DNA of 26,159 nt from Haplomitrium mnioides (GCA_049999725.1 JBNGIS010008129.1:1-26159), one strand, 5' to 3'; positions 8,643 to 18,993 are shown, counted from the stretch's first letter. Notes: generated by a model from the letters alone, not told the origin. Made by a program: numbers and translations.

Positions 8643-9290
8643 AATAAAAAAAAGAACAAAACTTGCAAACCATCAAAGAAAATGTTATGCGGATAGTCAA
8701 AAATACTTCAGAATTGTGAGGATGGAATGAATCAAAAGAAAATAGCCATTCCACACTTGCCTCTGCCACCAAAAAACATTGATCTAGATTGTTTGGTTCC
8801 TTAATATTCAATCATGCTCTTTCTTCAAAGGTCTTCTTAACCTACAGAAACTTAATAATCGACTCTATCTTGATAGTTATGGTGCTCAATAGAATACTTG
8901 GTGACTTTGAAAGGTCCCTGCCTCTTACTTTGTATCTTCACTTGGACAATACAACACAAGAGAAAAAGAATTCCATCTTATTGGATATCTTAGTCTCTTT
9001 CCATACTCACAATCAAATGGATCAAATGATTAGCAAATTCTCGAAGCATTTGAAACTTATCAAAGCTTTCACAATTACGAGTCTTAGCAAGGTGCTACAA
9101 TTGTCTTATAATTCTAAGCTACTAGTAACTATTTTGATGGAAAATTGGGACTTTAAATGTTTCTACAACAATATCCCTCTCTGGTTCAAAAGATGCATGA
9201 TATTATTACCTCTAATCAATAGTTCAAGTTCAAGTTGAGTGATTCGAAGGCAAAGATTTGGAGCAAACAATTTTCAACACATGAATTTTA
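8643..9290 (+). pseudogene. DUF7869-like protein remnant
   Basis: The reading changes frame at least twice. The first part (to about 8790) has EDGMNQKKIAIPHLPLPP, like the DGMDQxKxxxPHL signature of the family. The main part, 8789-9180, has LPLTLYLHLDN then FHTHNQMDQMISKFSKHL, matching the usual LYLQLDNxxRENKN and GHTHEDIDQxFSRxSxxL strings. The C-terminal part, 9178-9290, has FKFKLSDSKAKIWSKQF. This large eukaryotic family (DUF7869) is of unknown function; its conserved DN and HTHxxxDQ motifs suggest an RNase H-fold, transposase-like enzyme. The usual GHTHEDID is altered to FHTHNQMD and about 30 residues between the motifs are missing, so it is surely inactive. Confidence 0.6.
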
Positions 9291-9344
9291 GCTACATCTA
9301 TACAGTATTTGTCAACTCAAGTGCCTACAAAAATCACTACTCTG

Positions 9345-9460
9345 AATCAGAAATAGGCTACTCAAAACAAGAACTTTTTTTTGCGAAAAAACGTCATAAT
9401 CAACCTCAAAAAACAAAACTATGTGAGTTTTTTGGGTTCATTTTTGGCAGTTTAAACAAG
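9345..9460 (-). repeat. GGTTCAAAGTAGC module, inverted copy
   Basis: Its reverse complement runs CTTGTTTAAACTGCCAAAAA ... GTTCTTGTTTTGAGTAGCC then a decayed TTCAGAGTAGTG. This aligns with 7945-8110 on the plus strand, giving an inverted pair around the DUF7869-like remnant. Confidence 0.55.
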
Positions 9461-9869
9461 TTTGAAAAATATAGAAGCAATTTTCTTATGCAAAAACGAA
9501 TGATATTCTTATTTTTGTGAAAATATTAGAAATCTCAAAATCAATAAAAAGCATAAAATGGTGGTGTGTTTTCACAAAAAACTTGCATTTGGGGTAAAAT
9601 ACATTTCAAAGCTAAAACTTTGAAATAAATATCAAAATGAAGTCATTTTGAAATAAATTTGGTTGCACAAACTTCATGCACTCATAGACATGATGCCACT
9701 TAAAACAATTTTTTTGAAAAATAAATAGAAAACTTGAGAAAAAGCCCAAACAGACCAGAAGTCAAGGGAATCAGTTTAGAGTTCCAATAGACAAAAGTTA
9801 CAAAAACCTATACTTGTGTGGAGTTTAGAGCTCTATTGTGAAGTACAAGCAAGAAAGAGGCTTTCCATT
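9461..9869. other. AT-rich spacer, no gene seen
   Basis: A/T-rich sequence with a small inverted motif pair (TTTGAAATAAAT near 9620 and 9647). It holds the spacer position between array and module expected for a minus-strand unit. No coding potential is recognised. Confidence 0.4.
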
Positions 9870-10400
9870 CTACTTCAAAATCCATGTGCGTGAAGGGTTA
9901 AGTAGTCATGTTTTTACAAGTGTTCAGCAATTCAAAACCTTCTAAAACTCAAAGATTTATATGCGCAAAGGAGTCATAGCTCAAAATCAAAAAGGCTAGA
10001 GTATTCAAACAAGTAGTGGGTTTAGAAATGTGCTTTGGAGTCTAAACTTGTAAAGTGCTCCAAGTTTTGGACTAGATACCTTGCAAAAAAAGGGCTGCAA
10101 GTTCCACATGAGAGTCTTTGAGCGGTTTAGGTTCTAAGTTCTACATAGTATTCTTTGTATGTACAACGTTCAAGATTCTATATCAAAGTCTAAACGTGTA
10201 TAAGGCTTTGACTACCGCACCAAAGTTTATGCGAGCATAGAAATCCAAGTTCTACATCTGAGTACTTCCCAAAGACTATGCTCACAAAGGGTTTTAAGCT
10301 CCACAATAGAGCCTATGCGCGCATAACGTTTTGACTTGTGCATCAAAGCCTATGCGCACATAAGGTTTCGAGTTCTTGATCAGAGTCTCGGTTTTGAAAG
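9870..10400 (-). repeat. Palindrome array with 45-50 bp units
   Basis: About ten diverged units of the form CAAAGTCTATGCGCGCATAA followed by GGTTT-GAGTTCTACATC-like linker. Best cores: CCTATGCGCGCATAA near 10313 and CCTATGCGCACATAA near 10349. The core matches the other arrays but the linker differs. Strand is assigned only from neighbouring minus-strand features. Confidence 0.65.
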
Positions 10401-10639
10401 TATGGCTACCTATAATTTGTGCCAAGCAATTGCTTGAGCTTGCGCCATGGAGCTAAAGACTTGGAACATGAAGTGTCACCCATCTTGATTTGATAAAAAG
10501 TAGATCTTTTTTCTTTTGTTGTGCTTTAGATTTAGTTTCCAACACCTTCGATGAACAAAATAAGTTTGGAAGTGGTATTATGTAGATTGGAGCAATGGTT
10601 ATTTCTTATGGTATAGCTGATTCCTTTGATCATAGCGAT

Positions 10640-10888
10640 TTATTTTTGTGTAGACAAAACTTTGAGAACTTTGACAACCCAAAATGGTCTGCCTTTTGGA
10701 TCCAGAGATGCAACAACACAAATAAATATTCTAGCTTTCAACTCATGTAGATTGCCAAATTTATGCATGTATCGAGTATTGTGCGAAAGAGTCTCTTCTT
10801 GCGGCCTAGGGTGCTCCATCATAGATTGCTCGACGTGTAGAAAGTATTTGCTATACCAGATTATCTTCTTTTGTCTGTAGAACATCAA
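10640..10888 (-). pseudogene. Minus-strand coding remnant, unidentified
   Basis: An 82-residue open frame on the minus strand reads like folded protein rather than noise: HPRPQEETLSHNTRYMHKFG, then ARIFICVVASLDPKGRPFWV and VKVLKVLS. A short hydrophobic segment followed by 'G-x-PFW-x-x-KVL' resembles the C-terminal small beta domain seen in some DUF7869-type proteins, so it could be the missing C-terminus from an oppositely oriented copy. That is a guess. The array at 10890-11150 lies just upstream on the same strand. Confidence 0.3.
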
Positions 10889-10889
10889 G

Positions 10890-11150
10890 TTGAGAATCTA
10901 GACAAACATTTTGACAATCATTACAAGTGTTTGACTATTGTGAAGGTGGAAAAGAAAAAAGCAAGATTTACAAACAAAGGGTGCGAGACCACATCCTTTG
11001 AGCGTTTATGATGAGTAGAGACAACAACTGATCGTATACGTGCATAGGACCAATACAACAACACTAGTATTATGGCTTGTTGTGACTTTTGTCACGACTA
11101 GTTTTAAAAGAAACAAGAACAAATCCTATGCGCGCATAGGATTTGCGAAC
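10890..11150 (-). repeat. Palindrome units and spacer, minus copy of an inverted pair
   Basis: Contains ATCCTATGCGCGCATAGGAT near 11126-11145, a perfect 20-bp palindrome, and a decayed core near 11037 (gtatacgtgcatagg). Its reverse complement aligns with 8112-8430. Confidence 0.55.
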
Positions 11151-12889
11151 AACAAAAACAATTCTTTCAATTTTTGTTTTACAAAGGCTCTTCATTTAAA
11201 GGAACAAAAGCAAAACTTCTTGCAAGGCTAAGGTCACCACCAAGAATCAAATTCATTTTCTGGCTTAATTTGACTACAGACAAGGCTAAAATTGGAATAT
11301 AAAAAAAGAGAGTCTATGCGAGCATAGACACTCTTCTCACAACTCAACTTGCTAAGAATTATTCAACTCAAATCTTATTTGCTAAATAACTTCACCAAAA
11401 AAATATCTTTTAGTTGTAAGTTGGGAAAACATAACATCTCAAGAACTAAGATTTGAGTATAGAAAAAAGAGAATGGATTAGCCAAAGATGTCAAAAGAGA
11501 AGAGAATTTGTTTCCTTTATCGACTCCAAGACAGATTTTTCTTGCAAAGATTTTATTCTTTGCATGTTTCATAAACAACAAATCTATTGAGTTTTGGAAT
11601 TTTTACATTTGGAAAATGAGTTCTTCAATGTTTTATAAAACACGAGAAACTAAGAATACAACAGGGATCTTCCTCTTTCAAAGAAGTTGTGTAGTAGTCA
11701 TAAACTTCCCATTTTGTAAAATTATCGGCAAGTTGTACACTTTGTGAGTGGGTATTCTCTCGCATTATCCCAAAACAAATTGTCCATCCACTGACATACA
11801 AAAACTCCTTTAGCAAATAGTTCTCTTTTTCTAAAAAGGCCTCTAGAATCTGCGTTTTTGAGATTTTGAATTGTTTGGATTCTTTCATTCCCTACTGCTA
11901 ATTTTAATTTAAAGGCTCTTCTACAGACAAAAGTACCACCAAGTAGTGTAAACCAATTTTCACTATCAAAGTCTTTTCTTGGTATTCCCTATTACAGTGT
12001 GATATCTCAATTCTTCATGCTTTGTCAAAAGTACATTTCTCTCACAATTTTTAAAAAATCTGTCTTGCACAATGACAAGCAATTATTTTGACAATAAGAA
12101 ATTCTCTTCAATTTAGAAATTGACATTAGATCGAGCTTTTTCTTCACAAAACTCTTGTCATGATGGACTTTTTGCAAATAAATTTCGCTAAGGTGTTTAC
12201 TCGTTTGGGTTTTAGCCTAGACAAAGAATTCTTATGTTATGTTGGACAATTCGGTCCGTAAGTGAATTCAACAATAGGAGATAATTCATCCTGAAGATCT
12301 TGGTCATCATCGTAAACATTACTTGTTCCGTCGTAGGATATTGATCAAGATTCGGTTTTGGAATGGTGCAATTCTTCCAATCCTCAGAAAGAAACTCATC
12401 TCTCAAAAATATCTTGATTAGAAAGAAATGTGTTTTGTAATAAAATTGGGGCTTTTGGCGATAACTCCAAAGAAATGTTGATTGATTGAGACTCTTTGCT
12501 AGAATCATTTTCCAGAATATCGCCTCAGAACTCCTCTAAAAGAAGTCAGTTTGTTTCAGATGCCCCAATTTCTTTGTGAGGTGCAACTCCAAAATTAAAG
12601 TTGTCCATGGTTTTTGTGTTCTCAACAAACACACTTTGATCATAAATATCAAAGTCTCCCTCAGATGTGGACAAAGAGAGGTCTACAACCGTCTCAAATT
12701 TCTATGTTGGACCTTTTTTCCTGATATTTTGGAATACTCAGAAGAAAGATTCAACTTCGACCGCTTGAAGGGCAACAAAGATCTTCTGCTGGATGAAGAT
12801 TGTTTCTTTAATTCTCTACAAGCACTGAGTTCTCTCTTTAAATAATTTTGCGCAAGTTGTTTAGTCGTTAATCTTATCCGCGTGTGGGA
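11151..12889 (-). other. Degraded region, possible minus-strand coding remnants
   Basis: A lone core (GTCTATGCGAGCATAGAC) lies at 11312-11329. On the minus strand, 12828 down to about 12212 gives short protein-like stretches in alternating frames (e.g. QSSSSRRSLLPFKRSKLNLS; ESQSINISLELSPKAPILLQ), preceded by an acceptor-like GAGAGAACTCAG at about 12828-12840. 11625-11888 also stays open on that strand. I recognise no domain. Together with 10640-10888 this may be an old intron-bearing gene on the minus strand with palindrome arrays in its introns, but it could be chance. Confidence 0.25.
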
Positions 12890-12960
12890 TTCACTCCTTA
12901 ACCCTATGCGCGCATAAGGTTGAGTCCTTGATCCTATGCGCGTTTGGAGTTCACCTTTTT
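12890..12960. repeat. Palindrome units at the gypsy insertion site
   Basis: Two cores, CCTATGCGCGCATAAGG near 12901 and CCTATGCGCGTTTGG near 12935, in about 34-bp spacing. The gypsy element starts 16 bp further on, so it inserted into or beside an array. Confidence 0.7.
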
Positions 12961-12975
12961 GATCTTTTTGGGCGG

Positions 12976-13879
12976 TGTCGTGTTGTGGTTCGGCTAATGC
13001 GTAAAAAGGTAACAAAAGAATGGAGAAAAGTCATCTTCTTACCAGAGTTGAAATCAGAGAAAAGTCAAGAAGAAGCGGCAAGGCATCTATCAAGAGGCTT
13101 CTAGAAATGCAAAAGTAGAGTTTGCTAGTACTACGTGGAAAATTCTCAATATCTTGTAGGTATGGACAAGACCATCCTATTGGTTTTTCATGGATTCTTT
13201 TGGATTATGCTCTCAGATATTTTGAAGATAATAGAGAAAGCAGCGGGGAAGAAAAGTGATCATGGAGCGAATAACCAATGAGGGACATATATCGAAGAGG
13301 GGAGTGGGCGCTCGAGGCACAGAAGCTCAACGGTGGAGTTAAAGGATCTTATCGGTGGCAATCTTGGAAATGGATAGAGGATTGTTTGTTGCTTCTAATT
13401 TTCCTCTTCCAAATCCATTCTTCATTGTGTTGCAGATAATTCCTCGAGACCACTTTCGACAGTGGATAGTATATCACTTCGGTGATAATTTTCTAACTTC
13501 GGTGATGAAATCACCTATTCCAATACTATTGCTTATTATCACCTATGGGGAGCGATGGGATCTCACGATTTACATTCTGACTTGATTTGGAGTAGAGTTT
13601 TCTTGGTTCTTCTACAAGGGATACGTTGGGTAAATGGTGAATAGCCGGCGGCGAATGTTCGAGTGACTTCATCAACTTATCAAATAATCAAGGGAGAAAG
13701 TTTTCTTTGCTATTTCTACCTTATTTGTGCTATGTTCTACAAAGGCATTTACTTAGAGTTGTTCTTATAACAAGTAAAAGGGAAGTTAACTTTCTTTTAG
13801 TAAAAACCCTAAAAGGAAGAGAAGAGGGAGTTCAGTTTCATGAAGGTTAGAGGAGTTTCCAGAGGAAAAAAAGCTCTCA
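12976..13879 (+). repeat. 5' LTR (end inferred)
   Basis: Starts TGTCGTGTTG. The first 574 bp (to 13549) match the 3' LTR; the rest is assigned because a TG...CA end (CTCTCA, 13879) lies just before a candidate PBS, and because AAACCCTAAAAGGAAGAGAA (about 13804-13823) looks like an R/U5 leader. A short hairpin, GGTGAT/ATCACC with loop GAA, is at 13501-13515. If the true LTR ended near 13541 (TATCA) it would be about 566 bp, which I think less likely. Confidence 0.6.
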
Positions 13880-13881
13880 TA

Positions 13882-13900
13882 TGGTAGCAATCAAAAGCTC
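13882..13900 (+). promoter_or_regulatory. Candidate primer binding site
   Basis: TGGTAGCAATCAAAAGCTC resembles the initiator-Met PBS TGGTATCAGAGCTC with a few inserted bases, 2 nt after the proposed LTR end. Weak because of the insertion. Confidence 0.35.
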
Positions 13901-14169
13901 ACAAAAAGTAGCATCCATTTACACAAAATTTCGAGTCATTTAGAGTTTTACACTCATACTTATGGGCAATTGAAGATGAAGGGGTTGAATTGAAGATAGG
14001 TTTGCATTTTGGGTAATTGTGACGTTGTTACAATGATTCTGGGAAAAAACAAAGTACCATTGGGAAGTTGACAACAAGGGCTATAGTTTAACATCAAATT
14101 TCAATTCATTTGGAGCTAAAGTCGATCTGTAAGAGCTGATTGAAGTTGAAGACACATTCTTGAGGTTCT
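13901..14169 (+). other. Gypsy leader, no gene seen
   Basis: Untranslated leader between PBS and the first readable Gag sequence. A normal Gag would need more room here for a capsid domain; none is recognisable. Confidence 0.5.
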
Positions 14170-14931
14170 TTGAAATTACCTTGCTTTCGACATTTGATTT
14201 ATAACTTGTGTCTGTATACCAAGAGTAGTATAGAAGCTGAAAATTTGTGGAATGCTAAAGTGGAGTGTGAAAAAGTTCTATATGCAAATGATGATCTGCA
14301 AAGAGAATTGGAGTTACTTCTAGAGGATAGAACAAAAGATATTGGCTTGACTTCTGATTGGAAGGGAGTTTCAGAGGCAGTAAGTGTAGTAACTAAGAGG
14401 GAGTCCAAAAGAGGCAAGGTGGTGGTAAGGCATGATGTGAGACCACCACCTATCATAGTACCTCATAAACATCCAATTGCTCCTACTATTCCTGCTAGTT
14501 CTATGCCTCCTACTCATCTTCCTACTATTGCTCCACAAAGAGATGCAGTGGAAGAGCTAGTCAAGGGCATATAGGATCTGCAAATTAAATTTGCAAAGTT
14601 AGAAGGGAAAAAAGAGGCAAGCAATAATCAGCCTGTCCAAAAACCAGGGTATGTTCAACGGTGTATATGGTGTGACAGCATCAAACACTCAAGAAAAGAG
14701 TGTGGATACTTTATTCATTCTATTCACTTTGGAGTTATATATTGGAAGGAGGGCAAGATTGCTCTCAAAGATACAGGTGAGATCCTCAAAACCAATTTTG
14801 GACAGGGAGGAATGAAGGGTGTAGTTGAGGAGTACATGCAAAAACTTTTTAGTACGCAACTAGAGGCTGCCACCTATGGAATTGAGGTGGAGCGTGATTT
14901 TACCCAGCACGTGAAAACTAGTGGGTTGTAG
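14170..14931 (+). pseudogene. gag: Gypsy Gag remnant with CCHC zinc knuckle
   Basis: The frame from 14170 gives a charged helical stretch (about residues 20-55), a Pro-rich linker, an in-frame TAG (14572-14574), then a complete zinc knuckle CX2CX4HX4C at 14662-14703 (CIWCDSIKHSRKEC). The next stop is TAG at 14929-14931. In intact elements Gag packages RNA and the knuckle binds it. The capsid (retrotrans_gag) domain that should precede the knuckle is absent: only about 490 nt separate the first Met from the knuckle. Either an internal deletion removed it or it has decayed beyond recognition. The frame continues directly into the protease, implying a single Gag-Pol reading frame. Confidence 0.75.
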
Positions 14932-15492
14932 TCTTGTGCTCTGTCTGCAATGGAAGGAGGAAACAAAAAAAGGGAGGATTTGTTGAAGGTTGCCACGTCT
15001 ATCAGAACTGCTACTGGATGGGATGATCCAGTTGACACTCTTTCAGTACATGCCTACATTGCAAAAAATCAGCATGAGGTACTTGTGGAAGAGAAAAGAA
15101 GGAGAGAGGAAGCAAGTACGAGTGAAGAGAGGCCAGCTTCAAAGAGGCCACAAAGAGGAGAAAAGACACAACCTTCAAGGGAGGAATATATGGAAGATGT
15201 TTTACCTTCTACTTTGGAGAAAAGAAAAGCCAAAGAGAAAGAAAAGACCCTAGCATACAAGCTGCAATATGATATTGAGGCAGCTATAGACCTAAGAGGA
15301 GTATTGGAAGAGAGGGTACTCAATGCAAAGATTGAGTTTACCTTAAGAGAGATCCTTGGCATTGCAAAGAAGGAACTCCATGATGTTATTATTAATACTA
15401 TCAAGAGAAAGAGACAATTGGTAGGGGAGACAACGATGACCAATGCTCTTGAGACAAGAGTAACCAAAGAAGAGGAGTTGGAATTAACTTGA
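14932..15492 (+). pseudogene. Gag-Pol linker, Lys/Glu-rich
   Basis: The same frame as Gag continues without interruption to TGA at 15490-15492. It has a conserved-looking start (TATGWDDPVDTLSVHAYIAK), then a very basic/acidic coiled region (EEKRRREEASTSEERPASKR) and a helical end. This linker is typical of this gypsy group, between the zinc knuckle and protease; no enzymatic motif is seen. It was the longest undamaged piece of the polyprotein. Confidence 0.6.
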
Positions 15493-15576
15493 TGCTGCAC
15501 CAATCACAAGGTGCGATTGGAGCAAGAAGATGAGAAATCCTCTAGTCATTATTCAAGGAGCCATTGGGCTCGAGCT

Positions 15577-15960
15577 ACTATTGAAACAATTGTAAAGATT
15601 GGGGACTTGCCTGATCCAGTGATTGCACTAATTGATCATGGATCATAAATTAATCTTGTTTCCAATGACATCTATAAACAATGGAAGTGGCCAATCGATA
15701 CCAATCATGGATGGGTGATTCGAGCAGCCAACAACATATGAGGAGAACTTTTTGGGGCATGTTCGGATGTGAAGGTTAAAGTAGATGATGTGGTCACGGA
15801 ACAAAACTTCTTTGTACAAGAAGGCACTTCTTACCCAGTCATCCTTGGGCAGCCTTATATTACAACTGCAAGGATGGAAACAAAAGTATTGGATGATAGA
15901 TCTGCATATGCACGGGTGAAAAGTCAAGATGGGAGGAAGGTGGTACAATTTCTAATTGTC
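15577..15960 (+). pseudogene. Gypsy aspartic protease, broken
   Basis: The active-site loop reads ALIDHGS at 15625-15645 (family D-S/T-G) and keeps the catalytic Asp (15634-15636); the Ser/Thr is His. A TAA follows at once (15646-15648). The later strand INLVSNDIY, and VILGQPYI near 15841, match the usual retropepsin 'INLIS' and 'ILGxxxL'. Another stop is TGA at 15739-15741. The protease would cleave the Gag-Pol polyprotein; with an altered loop and two stops it cannot. After 16041 the reading shifts frame. Confidence 0.8.
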
Positions 15961-16588
15961 CATGCAAACCATGAGAGGAATAGAGGTAGCTTGAGAAACT
16001 ATTCTCCTTCTACAATCACAGAGGAGTTTCATGATTTTTGAAGGGTGCCACAATAGAGCGAGACTATGGTAGTACAACTGAAGAGGTGCTCGCGCTTAAA
16101 ATGAAAGTACCTTTTGTACAGGAGTAGTGAAGTATTCTGAGAGTGGATTTGCTGTATATACATAGGTTGTTGATTTGGCTAGATGGGATAGAAAGAAATT
16201 CAAAGAATTGAAAAAGACTTCAAAAAAAATAGGTGTGTTGGATGAAGAAGAAAAGATTGTAGGTGTATATATAGAACAAGGAATTGAAGATCCTATAGAG
16301 CTGCTTGTTGCTATTCGATTTGGAGGAGAGGACAAGGTGGTGTGTTTACAGTCACAAGAACTTTATTCAGCTATCGCATCATTTGCAGGATTGGAGGCTA
16401 AAGTGGACACCAGATACAAGACGGTGGAGAAAAAGGTAAAACTTGTAGCTCAGCCTCTTCCCATTGATTCCAGTGAGCAAGTTAAGAAAGCTTCAAAAGA
16501 GGGGAGTTTGAGGGAGATCTCCAAAATTGGACATAAATTTACTTCAACCACGTTGGAGGAACTAAAGGTGGGATCGTGAGAGTTCCTC
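15961..16588 (+). pseudogene. Protease-to-RT linker, frameshifted
   Basis: The frame changes near 16030-16041 (a KGATIERDYGSTTEEVLALK reading in the third frame) and again near 16135-16165 back to the second frame, which stays open 16175-16576 and stops at TGA 16577-16579. The piece is Lys/Glu-rich without catalytic motifs. It connects protease and reverse transcriptase in this gypsy group. Confidence 0.55.
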
Positions 16589-17460
16589 TTGCCTCAAGAG
16601 AAGGATGCATTTAGAGAGGTGCTCAAGAGACATGGGAAAGCATTTTCCTTTGAGCCTCATGAAATAGGGTGTGTGGATCCAGATGTTGTAGCACCAATGA
16701 TCATTTGTACAGTTCCATATGCACCTTGGGATTTGAAGCCAATTCCAGTACCAAAAGCTTATCTACCAAAGCTCTTGGACCTCTTGAAGGAGAAAATGCA
16801 GATGAGGATTTTGGAGCCATCCTTTGGTCTATATTCCAACCAATGGTTTACATTGCCTAAGAAAAGTGGGGCACTATGATTCATTCAAGATATGCAGCCA
16901 GTAAATCAAGTTACCATCCAAAATACAGGGGTGGGATTAATTGTTGGAGAGTTTGCAAAAGCATTTGCTAGAAGAGCTATCTATTCTATGGGTGATCTCT
17001 ACTCTGGTTATAACCAATTCCAGCAAGCTGAAGGGAGTAGAGATATAACAACTATAAGAACACCATTAGGTTTGTTGAGAATGTGTACTTTACCTCAAGG
17101 TGCTATAAAGTCTATGGCACATATGATGAATGGGATGAACAAGGTTTTGAGAGAATTTATCCCAGAAAAGACCATGCCATTTCTTGATGATATTCCAATC
17201 AAAGGATATATAGAAGAAGACAAGAATGAAGCTTTGGATGAGAAAGGTGCCGAAAATTTGTTATGGATCATATTTTGAATTGTGATCAGATTTTACAAAG
17301 GCTGGAAGAGGTAAATCTGACCTTATCAAGGGTAAAATCATCTTTTGGAGTTTGTGAGGTTGTGATTGTTGGGCACTTATGTGGCTGGTTTGGCCGAAAA
17401 CCTGATCAAAAGAAAATTGATGCCATTCAGCAACTAAAGGATACATGTAGCTCAACTATG
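16589..17460 (+). pseudogene. Gypsy reverse transcriptase, broken
   Basis: Second frame: PKAYLPKLLDLLKEKMQMRI and SNQWFTLPKKSGAL form the N-terminal fingers; TGA interrupts at 16877-16879. Motif A, GDLYSGYNQFQ, has its Asp at 16994-16996. The catalytic FLDD box is at 17180-17191, with both Asp present. Near 17240-17263 the frame shifts from second to first; the thumb and connection (FGVCEVVIVGHLCG, GRKP) continue in the first frame. The three catalytic Asp survive but the stop and frameshift inactivate it. In intact elements it copies RNA into DNA. Confidence 0.9.
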
Positions 17461-18030
17461 AAGGTATGCAGATTTCTAGGGGCATGTGTCTTCTACCATG
17501 TGTGGATCCCTCATTTTTCACATGTGGCAGATCCTTTGTATGGTTTATTATGCAAAGAAAAGGAGTTTCAGTGGGAAGACATCCATACAAAAGCTGTGCA
17601 AAGGATGAAGAAACTATTATCTTCTCAGCTTGTCCTTCGGAGAGTGAGTTATGAAAATGAAAAGCCTGTGCTATTGACTATAGATGCCAACCCTATTGCT
17701 ATAGGCTGAGCAATCGGGCAAGATGATGAGGAAGGAAACTGATTTGCAGTTCTATTTGGAGTCAAAGTATTGAGCAAAAGGAAAAGAAGCTATCCACAAG
17801 TAAAGAGAGAGTTGTGGGGGGTGGTAGCAACTATGAAAGCTGAGAAAGAATACCTGATTGGAGCACCACTGATTATGGAAACAAATTGCTTACCTTTGTT
17901 GGGGATGATCACCAATTGCAACATGTCGGATATTGCAATGTTGCACTGGATTGCGTATATCAAGTCATTGAATCCAGAATTCAAGCATATAGCAGGGAAG
18001 GATAATCCAGTGGCAGATATGCTCTCTTGA
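17461..18030 (+). pseudogene. Gypsy connection and RNase H, broken
   Basis: First frame. FSHVADPLYGLLCKEKEFQW marks the end of RT; LLTIDANPIAIG (Asp at about 17681) starts RNase H; KRELWGV supplies the Glu; METNCLPLLG has Asn where the family has the third Asp; HIAGKDNPVADMLS holds the last Asp. Stops are TGA 17707-17709, TGA near 17741 and TGA 18028-18030. RNase H would remove RNA from the hybrid. The Asp-to-Asn change is consistent with a G-to-A transition. Confidence 0.85.
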
Positions 18031-18054
18031 GCTCGATATGAGCAAGAAGAGGAG

Positions 18055-18993
18055 ATGATTGAGGATATTGATGATGTAGGAACTGAATTTTATTCACGTG
18101 CACAAAAAGGAGATAATGAACAGCAAGAGCCATTCATGGAAGAGCTATATGAAGGAGAGTGGCTAGATATTGGCCATTATTTGAGTACCTTGAAGAGGAG
18201 ACCAGAATGGAGTAAAGCTCAATTCAAGCAAGTGAGGCCAAAATTCTACAATTATCTACTAGCAGGAGGTTACTTATGGAAGAGGGCGAAAAAAGGCCAT
18301 GAGATACCAAGAAGGGTGGTATACGAGAAAGAGGTACAAACCAAATTGCTCAATGATTTTCATAATAGTTTATGAGCTGGACATAGAGGAATCTATGAGA
18401 CTTATACCAAATTAAAAGAAAAATATTGGTGGAGAAACATGTATAGAGGTGTGGTTGCATTTGTTGAGTTTTGTCAAACTTGCTAGATGTATTTTGAGAT
18501 TCGACATAGAGATGAGTTACATCCAACCTATCTGCTTGCTTTACATTATAATTGGATAGTGGATCTAGTTGCTATGCCTCTTGGGGTATGGCAAATGAAA
18601 TATTTGGTCTTAGCACAAGAAGATCTATCCAATCAAGTTGAAGGAAGAGCACTGAGAACCAAGGCAACAGAAAATGTCTGTCGGTTTTTATTGGAGGATG
18701 TGGTTTCTAGATATGGTTGTGTGGGTAAGATTACAGCTGATAGGGGAGAATTAAACACTCATGAGGCTAGAGATTTCTTTCAGAGATGTGGGATTAAGCT
18801 TGCTCTCACTACAACATATAATCCTGAAGGAAATGCTAAGAGTAAGCGTGGGCATCCTCCTATTGTAAAGGCCCTTGTCAAAGCATGTAGAGGGAAAGCA
18901 GGTGAGTGGCCAAGGCTACTACCATTTGCACTTTGGGCTGACAGAACTACTCATAGCTCAGTGACTGGCTATATGCCAGCTGAATTGATGTAG
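18055..18993 (+). pseudogene. Gypsy integrase, broken
   Basis: All in the first frame. The HHCC zinc domain is present: FHNSL (His), GHRG (His), then CQTC at about 18472-18483, interrupted by TGA 18373-18375 and followed by TAG 18484-18486. The catalytic core has WIVDLVAM (first Asp, about 18558) and KITADRGEL (second Asp, about 18738). At the third position the usual GNGKSERGH reads GNAKSKRGH: the catalytic Glu codon at 18844-18846 is AAG (Lys). GYMPAELM then a stop at 18991-18993 ends the core. Integrase would insert the cDNA; this copy lacks an essential residue as well as a reading frame. Confidence 0.9.

Noticed and set aside
9239-9520. 93-residue plus-strand open frame
   Set aside because: Spans the end of the DUF7869-like remnant in another frame and the inverted module; no domain.
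13541-13562. LTR end at TATCA with PBS TGGGGAGCGATGGGATC
   Set aside because: Compatible with where LTR similarity stops, but the sequence fits no tRNA 3' end I know and gives no target duplication; kept only as a less likely option.
13612-13655. Alternative gypsy PBS at TGGTGAATAGCCGGCGGCGA
   Set aside because: It resembles no plant tRNA 3' end well and would leave no matching LTR end just before it.
15069-15503. 144-residue minus-strand open frame
   Set aside because: Antisense to the Lys/Glu-rich Gag-Pol linker; composition (Ser/Leu-rich) is that expected of a shadow.
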